DNA from: Notospermus geniculatus | Taxonomy: Eukaryota; Nemertea; Pilidiophora; Heteronemertea; Lineidae | Length of the DNA stretch: 64,000 nt | Reading direction: 5' to 3' | Assembly (NCBI GenBank): GCA_002633025.1 | Contig: NMRB01000759.1 | Location: 144,307 to 208,306 of the forward strand | Shown: positions 55,594 to 64,000 of the stretch, piece after piece | How positions within the stretch are numbered: the first letter of the stretch is position 1 | Layout: each line of letters begins with the position of its first letter | Program-made: the position numbers and the translations under genes | The notes under the pieces: model-generated | Seen by the model: the letters and a program-made list of their open reading frames with translations, nothing else | Told to the model about the DNA's origin: nothing | Database searches by the model: none

Positions 55594-57024
55594 ATATTCA
55601 CGAAACCTTCGCAGTCTGGCGTGCATGCAAGTCCATTGTTTGGCTGCACATGCCCTATTGTTCACTGACTCCCTTACAATAGATTTGTGTGCACGCAAAG
55701 TTGCGAACGCTTCATAAAATGGCCCCAGGTTACATATTGGTCAAAGGCTCCAAATATCATCTGCTCGAGTTGTCCAGTTGTGATGGGACTGAGAGGGCTT
55801 TCCGATACAGAAGTGATTGGTTATGATGGGCATCCCAGAGCTGAACCGATTAGTGTAAAGATATCATGCTGGTGTGGCTGACTTAGAGAAATGATTAAAA
55901 AGTATATTCCGAGTGGAGGCAGTCATTTTATACCATGATCGTCATTATCCTACAGTCGAAACCCAGACTATAGATGATTAAAACATCGACTTCCGGCTTG
56001 GACCAAGGAAAACGGCAAAATGCGCATGCGCGAATTATCCATGGCAATGACCTAATTACGAAGTTTGACCTCATCTGTATGAACTGGGCCTACATCTATA
56101 CGCATGAAACATCACTGATCCACTGAAAATATAACACATTTTGACACCTTTTCATAATAATTTGATACTTCATTTTGTATATTTTTTGCACACGTTCAAA
56201 CGAAATATTCGATTCTATGATCCTCTCAGACAATTATTTTACCTAAACTTTTGTGCCCATGGTCACTTGACCAGCTTTGTGTGCCATCGGCAATTGAATG
56301 GTATTAAAATGCAAATATGGGAAAACTGATCGTCAGCGCCATCTGCGCAGAGCAAATGAAATCATATTTCAAGATACCCCCGGGAAACATGGTGTGCGCA
56401 AGGGGAAATGGGGCTTCAGCAAGGGCTTTCATTAAGCCTGCGTATGGCGTCTATTACGCATGTAAACTACAGAAATGACGAAGATATAAATAACTCTGAA
56501 GTCTCAAACACGCAAGTAAATTCGATGATACGCTGACAGAAAAAGTGTGGAAGTTCCATCTACCGGTCTCCAGTTACGCCAGTAGATCCCAGCTGACGTA
56601 GGTTTCAAGATATTAGAATTCGCGCGCCAAATTTTCTTCATTTGCGATCTACGGAACACCTCATGTCGTGTGTCAATCCTTGCTGGAGCATGCTAAAAAA
56701 AGAACTGGGAGTCCCGTCGCCCATGGCATCCACGCACTCCCTGGCTGTGGATCTCACTGCGTCATTGATTCGGTGAATCGAAGGGGGTGTAGTAAGGTGG
56801 CATTGACACATAAAATATAACAAGAAGTCATGACACCGAAAAAGAATTGCTGGAATTCTGAAGACCCCTGCATGCTCTCAAATTGACTTCCATGAAAACT
56901 GTGGAAGTCTTGACGCAGGTAGGGAAAAAGTTAATGAAAGCCCTGGGCTTGGAGTGGTCACTTTTCGGATGCTATATCTCAATTAAAGGGACTAGGAAAA
57001 TTGTTTCAAGCTTTTGGTAGTTGA
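55594..57024. other. No gene seen
   Basis: A weak inverted repeat with GGCCCC and GAACGCTTCATAAAA words ends at about 55730. Nothing else is supported up to the gap. Confidence 0.45.
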
Positions 57025-57748
57025 NNNNNNNNNNNNNNNNNNNNNNNNNNNNNNNNNNNNNNNNNNNNNNNNNNNNNNNNNNNNNNNNNNNNNNNNNNNN
57101 NNNNNNNNNNNNNNNNNNNNNNNNNNNNNNNNNNNNNNNNNNNNNNNNNNNNNNNNNNNNNNNNNNNNNNNNNNNNNNNNNNNNNNNNNNNNNNNNNNNN
57201 NNNNNNNNNNNNNNNNNNNNNNNNNNNNNNNNNNNNNNNNNNNNNNNNNNNNNNNNNNNNNNNNNNNNNNNNNNNNNNNNNNNNNNNNNNNNNNNNNNNN
57301 NNNNNNNNNNNNNNNNNNNNNNNNNNNNNNNNNNNNNNNNNNNNNNNNNNNNNNNNNNNNNNNNNNNNNNNNNNNNNNNNNNNNNNNNNNNNNNNNNNNN
57401 NNNNNNNNNNNNNNNNNNNNNNNNNNNNNNNNNNNNNNNNNNNNNNNNNNNNNNNNNNNNNNNNNNNNNNNNNNNNNNNNNNNNNNNNNNNNNNNNNNNN
57501 NNNNNNNNNNNNNNNNNNNNNNNNNNNNNNNNNNNNNNNNNNNNNNNNNNNNNNNNNNNNNNNNNNNNNNNNNNNNNNNNNNNNNNNNNNNNNNNNNNNN
57601 NNNNNNNNNNNNNNNNNNNNNNNNNNNNNNNNNNNNNNNNNNNNNNNNNNNNNNNNNNNNNNNNNNNNNNNNNNNNNNNNNNNNNNNNNNNNNNNNNNNN
57701 NNNNNNNNNNNNNNNNNNNNNNNNNNNNNNNNNNNNNNNNNNNNNNNN
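57025..57748. other. Assembly gap
   Basis: 724 N bases, followed by a C-rich run. Frames spanning it are not meaningful. Confidence 0.98.
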
Positions 57749-58179
57749 CCCGCCGCACGCCCCCCCCCCCTTTCGGCCAACAAACATGTAAAATCGACCG
57801 TGAAATTCTGAAATTTGGAGCAAATCATAGAAATTCACCGCATTGGCGCCCCCTTTTATGTACTCAGACTGGCAATTAAAGGTGAACTAAAGGCATTTTA
57901 CACCCCTCCGAGGTTGAATTTGATTGGATGTTGGTGCGTGGTGACGTCCCATCATGCCTAGCATGAATTAAGATAAAAGGTTTGCGCCTCCCCCCGGATC
58001 CGCGCCTGTAGTTTTGTAGTTGGGTCTTTGATCGCACCTAGAAAATTGAAATTTGAAATCCGTCGTTTCAAAGTTACCCACAATTCCGAGTTCGCACAAA
58101 AAACCGGGTTAGATGTTAGTTTTATAGACCCCCCCCCCTCCGATTCGGCACATTAGATCCCGATCGTTCTTACGAACGT

Positions 58180-60245
58180 GCGTCTTGAACATATATATTG
58201 TGAAACTCTTGAACATATTTTCTAACGTTTTGAACATGTTCTGAGTCTGGACAATATTTTGGAACTTTAGAATATGTTTTCAATCTCTTGAATATGTTCT
58301 GAGTCTTGAACATATATTTCGAAAATCGTTTTAAAGAGGAACCGACCCCTTCAAATATAACGTCTATTTTTGCTGTACCAAATGGGTTTGACACCAATCT
58401 ATGGCTGGCAAACATTTGGTGAAAAAATCTCAGCTCATTTTCAAACTACATGTACACACAAAAATGTATTTCTCAGAATTCAAATTTCCCGCTCAATTAG
58501 TGATGTCATACCTAGAACCATTTCTATATTCATCCATTAGAAAACTGTACTAAATCGTTAGCCTGGAGAGCCTGTCAAGCGCACTTTCTGACTCAAAGTG
58601 TTGATTTAGAAGGAAAAGTCCAAAGTAAACACTAACAGCCTCAGGAAGGATATTATTATTCAACAAACTGTCGTGATTGACTAAGATATCGAAATCTCTA
58701 AATATGGCATTTGCAATTATTTCTGAATTTTCACCTTAATTTCAGGTGTAAAGATCCTCACGTGGCTGACTTATTGATTCTCAATCATGGCAACATGGTT
58801 GACATTAGAAATAACCTAGAATCGCTTCTAAGACATCAAAACACTCCAAACAAAATTCACGCCCCTTTCATTAATATGCAGTGAGTCTTTTTTCGCGCCA
58901 TCAATGACCGACCAATCGCTCGCTGTCGCACGCCTGCTGGTCACTTTCTAGCGGTCAATGTGAATTGGTCGATAACCACTCGGGCGAATCTTCTGTGTGC
59001 AAAATGCCGTGGTATACAGGGTGTTCCGAAAAGAATGAAAACAGCCCAGAATCAAACAACGGTAGGCCCTACTTGTGATCGTAGCCGTATGGAGGGGGGT
59101 GGGTGGGAGCAGAAATCAATCCTTTCATGACTGATAAGTATAAAGTTCACGGTAAGCTAAAGCCGCTTGGGTCAAAGTGTACTTTTCCAGAACGTAACCG
59201 ACTGTGTGGGCAAGTCAAAAGCCCAGGATAGGGTCATTGTGTTGTGTTTCAATGGAAATTCTTTTTTAATTGTCCTTATGCAATGGGGACCCTAGCTCAC
59301 TGCCTCAATAGGTGTCACTAGTGGTTAAAACTATTGAAATGAAACTGACATCCCGGTCCTGATCAATTTACCACACAAAAGGTGTCCATTGTATTGGACC
59401 GGGTTTCGGTGTGCTGCCCTCTATCGTAGCTAGGATCCCCATTGCACGCAGCTTTTTCTTCAGAAATCTATGCCTTGTCACTGAGGCATCCGACCAACTG
59501 GTTCAGTGTGTTACACGACACCCTGTATACCTCTTATCAATGAAAACCAAGTCGGCATGTTTTTGAATACCCCACGAAATCAATGACCCTTCGTCAAAAC
59601 TCATTGTATAGCACCTCTACGGCCCTATTCACAGGCCTGTCGCAATGCCAATTGTATGACTAACATGTGACTTCAACGTGGTGGAGTAGGCGTCACTGAT
59701 CGAAAATTATGCAGTGATGTCTTAGAAGCGATTCTAGGTTATATTCTGTCCAGCTGTCTTAGATACAGATATAGCACATACTGCAATGGTCACTATATTG
59801 TAATGGTTCTCTGAATGACATCACTAATTGAGCGGGAAATTTGAATTCGAAAATTACATTTTGGTGTTTATTTCGGAAATGGGTGGAGATTTTCGAATCA
59901 AACTGTTTTGAGTCCTGAAGTGATATCATAAGGCATTTTGAGGTGTAGATCGCCCAGTTTGACTGGCAAAGTGGTCAGTTCCCCTTTAAATATATTCTGG
60001 ATCTTGAACATATTTTGGAACTTTTGAATGTGTTTTCGATCTCTTGAATATGTTCTCAGTCTTGAGCATATTTCGAAAATCTTGTCATGATATATTTTGA
60101 AATTCTTGAATATGATCTGCAAGTTTTGAATGAGTATTAAAGATCTTGATTTTGTAATTGACAATGTTGAATATAATCGTAAAGACCTTGAATAAATATT
60201 TTGTATCTTGAATGTATATTTTGACTCTCGTGAATGATTTCGTGT
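58180..60245. mobile_element. Foldback element with AT-rich minisatellite arms
   Basis: Outer arrays (58185-58330 and 59995-60240) are built of 26-30-base units such as TCTTGAATATGTTCT and CTTGAACATATTTTGGAA. Inside them, inverse blocks pair TTTCCCGCTCAATTAGTGATG (20 of them at 58487) with CATCACTAATTGAGCGGG at about 59820, and AATCGCTTCTAAGACATC (58810) with GATGTCTTAGAAGCGATT (59713). Apparent Lys/Ile-rich peptides from the arrays are not genes. Confidence 0.7.
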
Positions 60246-60302
60246 TTGACGTGCCATTGGTTTGTTAATAAATAGGAAGTCAACTTCCAGAATTTAGCAA
60301 AT

Positions 60303-60330
60303 TTTCGACCCCAACCGGGGTCTTCTTCAG
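60303..60330 (-). ncRNA. Hammerhead-ribozyme-like core with possible stem III
   Basis: Minus strand: CTGAAGA, stem GACCCC/GGGGTC with loop GGTT, then GAAA. Just after it, AATTT-GCT-AAATT forms a 5-bp stem III followed by C, so the cleavage triplet would be UUC. The flanks give only weak stem I pairing (CCAAC with GTTG is offset). Penelope-like elements are known to carry hammerheads. Confidence 0.5.
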
Positions 60331-60933
60331 GTTGGCACCTTTCCACACTAGATTTGAGAAGAGACTGAGCTGAATCACAAATGTTGATCTGAAATACCCT
60401 GTACAAACAGGAGGTGTCAGTAATTAAGGAATGAATAGAGGCCAAGCCCCAGAAATTGGTTGCCAGACCTAGACCAAGAGTGTATGTAAATAGTAGAAAA
60501 CTAATTAGGCTGAAAGAAAAGGAGTTTAATAACTTATGATATGTGTAATTTAAAATGAGCTAGAGTGACATGAAGATAATGTATGATCATGACATGGAAT
60601 GAAGAGGAGTGCAGCTATAGAATAGCACCTACACAATAAACAGAGTATTGCGTCAGAATAAGATGAATATATAGAAAGAAAGACTAGGACTAGGAGACCG
60701 GCAAATGCAGATCACTGACCAATGAAAAGAACAGGGGAAAGGAAAGGGCCTAAACCAGAAAGGCACGACACATTCGCCCCTAACTGGAGGAAAAATGAAG
60801 GCCTACTAAGGGGAGAAAAGGGGAGGACGCCGAAGTTCCTGACAGTAAAGTAGTAAAGGGGAGCTATAGGGTTATTAGAAACTCAGCATCTGGTGTTGAG
60901 GCCTGAGGGGGTGATGGTTTTAAGGGTCCACAT

Positions 60934-61751
60934 CTACCGTAACTCTGTTTTGAGGAGTGTCGTCTCATCTGGACATGTCTCCAGTATGGTGAACATCAGG
61001 TCCTTGACAGAATGTCCTGGCAGCTTGAAGTGGGCATAGACTATTGAGCAGTCACGGTCATCCTCTTTCCCTCGCCTGATATTGGACTTGTGGTTGTTCA
61101 TCCTTTTACGGAACACATGGTCTGTCCGACGTACTGGTTGAAGGTGGTGCATCTGGTAGAGGTGATGGAGTAGACAACATTTTTGATGTCACAATCTGTG
61201 GGACCCCTCAGGCGAAGTTGATGAGACCTTCCCGTGGAGGAGCTAGTGATATAGGACTGGGAGGGTAAGGAGACGCAAAGTTGACATTTCCGACCCTTCT
61301 TTGGTCCTTTCCCTGAGCAGGGGTCACAGGTGGGCTTGGCACGTTGGATATCCTGGGTGGGGACCTTGGCTCTTACCAGCACATCATGAAGGTTTTTCGG
61401 TCTCCAGAATGCAATAAGGGGTGGCTCAGGGCAGCATTCCTTCATTGACGGGTTCAAATGGAGAATTGGAAGGAATCGGCGAGTGATAGCAGTGATGTCT
61501 GGCAGTCCGGGGTGATAAGTGAGGACTAGCGGAATCCTGAGGGTTTTGGAGGACTGCTGGTTGTCCTGAACCCCACTTCCGTTGGCACTCTGGTTGGCGT
61601 GGCGGTCACCATCATCCGCTCTGTCTCTACTCCCATCCTGGGTATTGGTTTCCGTCGTTGTATGAGGGCGGGCCCCCTGGTGGTCATAATGTTGGATCGG
61701 CCTTTCTACTTCCTTCGCAAACTTCCGTCTGTTATGGCCAACTAAACCCAA
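60934..61751 (-). pseudogene. GIY-YIG endonuclease of a Penelope-like element, frameshifted
   Basis: The upper frame (61751 to 61098) has IPLVLTYHPGLPDITAI, EPPLIAFWRPKNLHDVLV, a CDPCSGKG..KCQLC Cys motif, and then the start of GIY-YIG: NVVYSITSTRC followed by QYVGQT. The lower frame (to 60934) continues with RMNNHKSNIRRG, YAHFKLPGHS and FTILE, completing the domain. The two meet at an A run (61104-61107 on the plus strand is TTTT) where one base seems missing, so the ORF is broken. The function would be cleavage of target DNA during insertion. The N-terminal reverse transcriptase is absent. Confidence 0.75.
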
Positions 61752-61865
61752 CTAAATTCTGTAGGTATTTCAAAGCCCCTAGCAACAGTATAGCGGGCAT
61801 GTGATTGCTGGTCACAATAGACCTTTGCACGGTGCGGGTTGGAGGAAACCTAGCTCCACCCTCCT

Positions 61866-61890
61866 CGGGGGGGGGGGGGGGGGGCCNCTC
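61866..61890. other. Poly-G run with an N
   Basis: About 18-20 G bases followed by CCN at 61887. Length and base calls are unreliable here. Confidence 0.8.
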
Positions 61891-61966
61891 GATCTAGTTC
61901 GAGGTCGGTTCTTCGAATGCGTGCCACTAGATGGCGTGTATCAACATTTACATTTACATTTATCTT

Positions 61967-62910
61967 AATGAAATGGTCCATGGACCATGTGCTCACCCGT
62001 TTGGACATAATAGTGTAATGACAGAGATATATCAGTTATATGAGCAATCTGGGTAAGTCATTCCCAAGTTGTAGAACTTCAACAATTTTCAGTTTATACC
62101 ACCTGGCGGCCATATTGGATGTCCAATCGGGCCAAAACTTCACATGCACATAAAGGTCATCTAGAGGGAGCCACATAGCACATTTGAGTGCTCTGGGTCA
62201 AGTCGTTCCTGAGTTATAACACATTTGATGATTTTCGGGTTACGCCACCTGGTGGCCATATTGGAAGTTTAATCAGGCCGAAATTCGACGTGCTTGTAAA
62301 GGTCATCTAGAAGGAGGTAAATATCAAGTTTGATTGCTCTGGGTCACGTCGTTCCTGAGTTACAGCACATTTGATGATTTTCGGGTTACGCCACCTGGCG
62401 GCCATATTGGAACCTCAATCAGGCCGAAATTTGACATGCTTGTAAAGGTCATCTAGAAGGAGGTACATATCAAATTTGATCGCTCTGGATCAAGTCGTTC
62501 CGGAGTTATAGCACATTTGATGATTTTCGGGTTACGCCTCCTGGCGGCCATATTGGAAGTTTAATCACGCCGAAATTTGATGTGCTTGTAAAGGTCATCT
62601 AGAGGAAGGTAAATATCAAGTTTGAGCACTCTGGGTCAAGCCGTTCCTGAGTTATAGCACTTGGAAGATTTACAGATTACGCCACCTGGCGGCCATATTG
62701 GATGTCCGATCGGGCCGAAACTCGGTAATTTTGAAGGTACCCCTCTAATACACGTTTATGCAAGATATGAAGTCGCTCGGTGAAATAATGAAGAACTGTG
62801 GCAGGTTCGTTACTTTTGTCGAACTTTGACCTCTGTGACCTTGAAAAGTAGGTCAAATCAAAAACCCGTTATATATGTTATGTATCCTAATATGATACAC
62901 CTATGANATT
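61967..62910 (+). repeat. Modular non-coding repeat, five CGCCACCTGG modules
   Basis: Starts with the AATGGTCCATGGACCATGTG word shared with 48101. Five modules of about 140 bases each contain CACCTGG(C/T)GGCCATATTGGA and CTTGTAAAGGTCATCTAGA. It ends with TTGACCTCTGTGACCTTGAA and AATCAAAAACCCGTTA. One N at 62907. No coding. Confidence 0.78.
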
Positions 62911-63678
62911 GGTCCCTGGGTTGGAGAGTGGCACAGTGGCGCCGGCTGTCGAGAAAAAGTGGCAATACCGTGCTCCTTTATGTACAAAATATCCCGGGAA
63001 TAATCACTAAAAATCGATGAACTATGCTTCTAACAGCATGAGCAGTGCTTGAGAAATATCGCGCGAGTCATAATTATTTAATATTGACACCCTGAAAATG
63101 CTGCATTCTGATTGGGCAATGGTTTTCTGACCGCCTCTGCTTGCCTGGGAGGCCCAATTTCAGCAGGGCTTTGTGTGGAGTGTATGAAGAGGAACGAGAC
63201 CAAAGCCCTGCTGTGGGAGGATGCACGATGTCATAAGCCCTCGTTACACTACATAAAAAACCCGTGTCAAACCCGGGTTTTTTCTGTCCACACCTGTTAA
63301 AAACGCGGTGTAATAATCCCCTCCGAGCTCGAACGGTTTTTGGAGGGTTTAATTATGTCCCCGTCACAAAATTTGAGTAGTGTTGACGGGCACCGGGCCT
63401 CAGGAGGGATTTTTCACAGCCGGTGTAGCAGTAAAAAGTGTCCCCCTGTAAAAAGTGTCCACTTCTATTGTTGAATGACGGAATAAGCGGCATGCGTACA
63501 GAAACCAATTGTCAGAGATTACAATGTAACAATAGGATATTTTGTTCCCCGGACATTTTTTCCTATGACATTCTTTCCCTTCACACCTGGCTAGACCCGG
63601 GATTTCTATGTAGTGTAACCACGGCTATAATTATAATCATTCATATCAATAGTTAGGCCTACCACATTATGCAGAGAA
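62911..63678. other. No gene seen
   Basis: No supported reading frame. CCCGTGTCAAACCCGGG and a matching AGACCCGGGATT lie about 330 bases apart and may mark the edges of an inverted element (63240-63610: CACTACATA against TATGTAGTG). Confidence 0.45.
63243..63612. mobile_element. Probable MITE, TTACACTACATA ends
   Basis: TTACACTACATAAAAAACCC at the left and GGGATTTCTATGTAGTGTAA at the right are imperfect inverted ends. The next bases CCCGGG and GTGTCAA/TTCACACC partly pair. TSD not established (CG before and CC after). Confidence 0.55.
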
Positions 63679-63782
63679 GGTACCATGCCTGGATTCGAAC
63701 CAACGGCTGCCCGAACGAGTCAACATCTGAAAGGAAAGAAGTGAATTAGTACGAAGACATTATCCATTACACCACTGGGACC
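63679..63782 (-). tRNA. tRNA-like sequence, possibly intron-bearing or a SINE head
   Basis: On the minus strand GGTCCCA at the start pairs with TGGTACC at the end at six of seven positions. GTGGTGTAATGGATAA resembles the A box and GGTTCGAATCC is an exact B box. The 104-base length would need an intron of about 30 bases, and the D and anticodon stems do not fold cleanly. A decayed tRNA or tRNA-derived element is as likely as a working gene. Confidence 0.35.
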
Positions 63783-63852
63783 AGCTGGCGTGATCAGATT
63801 TCTTTACATACCAGGGACCTTATTCACAAAGCTTCCGCAAATTTCTGAGTAA

Positions 63853-64000
63853 AGCCTAGTTTATACTTCGACGCAAACCCTTCTGCGTCCGACGCACGAC
63901 CAAATCTGGACGCCGACTTCGGGGAATTGATTCAGAGTCCAGCGTACTTTAGCGACGGCGACCCGTTATAAATGACTCAAGTAATTACAGCCTCGCGATC
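63853..64000. mobile_element. MITE, AGCCTAGTTTATACTTCG family, copy 2 (cut by window end)
   Basis: Begins AGCCTAGTTTATACTTCGAC as at 5403, then runs through CCAAATCTGGACGCCGACTT and CAGCGTACTTTAGCGACGG. These words occur in the arms of copy 1, partly inverted. The right end is outside the window. Confidence 0.75.

Larger units (their letters stand above)
60290..61751 (-). mobile_element. Penelope-like retroelement, 5'-truncated
   Basis: A minus-strand 3' fragment with the linker region and GIY-YIG endonuclease but no reverse transcriptase. The 3' side holds a hammerhead-like core (60303-60330). Truncation near 61751 fits 5' truncation on insertion, known for these elements. Confidence 0.75.

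Noticed and set aside
56972-57838. Very long open frames across the second N run
   Set aside because: Same artefact as at the first gap.
58170-60257. Lys/Ile/Tyr-rich minus-strand frames at 58170-58415 and 59898-60257
   Set aside because: Produced by AT-rich minisatellite units in the foldback arms.

Overview
The window looks like repeat-rich, intron-containing nuclear DNA of a marine invertebrate. An ambulacrarian-type deuterostome is likely but not proven. The reasons are the many TAGGCCTAC and TACATGTA words, family A GPCR genes of a lineage-expanded kind, spliced transposon genes, a Penelope-like retroelement with a GIY-YIG domain, and very dense foldback/MITE DNA. Two assembly gaps (16822-17687 and 57025-57748) and two single N bases (61887 and 62907) interrupt it. 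Only four coding units look substantial: two GPCR genes and two overlapping genes of one large DNA transposon.

Layout. 0-6.5 kb: nested non-coding mobile elements, including three with exact 9-bp target-site duplications (TSDs). 8.4-14.1 kb: two decayed copies of one Cys-rich gene, one split by a 1.7-kb element, with a C2H2-type gene between them that is itself broken by a MITE. 14.7-18.4 kb: a 9-bp-TSD element carrying a Cys-rich ORF fragment, two related MITEs, and the first gap. 18.7-20.5 kb: a GPCR exon followed (in its own direction) by a 490-bp tandem duplication. 20.7-25.8 kb: modular non-coding repeats, MITEs and a retroelement-like ORF fragment.

25.9-36.9 kb is a nearly complete EnSpm/CACTA transposon of 11,055 bp, from CACTCTTAGC to its inverted copy, flanked by the 2-bp duplication CA. 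It has long subterminal arrays of GGTTCTTTAAAGAACC-type motifs. A nine-exon gene for a SAM-domain protein (SAMD3-like family) and an 836-residue transposase lie on its minus strand. The transposase ORF sits wholly inside intron 1 of the SAM gene, the same layout as tnpD within tnpA in maize En/Spm. The element is inserted in the C-terminal tail of a second GPCR gene (36924-37942). Removing the element and one CA copy rejoins the reading frame to a 24-codon tail at 25791-25865.

38-48 kb holds a large foldback element, hairpin MITEs and a 4.07-kb LTR-like element with near-identical 1.25-kb terminal direct repeats and a candidate 6-bp TSD. 48-64 kb holds modular repeats, more 9-bp-TSD elements, an AT-rich minisatellite foldback, a 5'-truncated Penelope-like element with a one-base frameshift, and a tRNA-like sequence. 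Hammerhead-ribozyme-like cores occur at 9.4 kb and 60.3 kb.

All calls come from reading the sequence and from family knowledge. No alignment or folding program was run.
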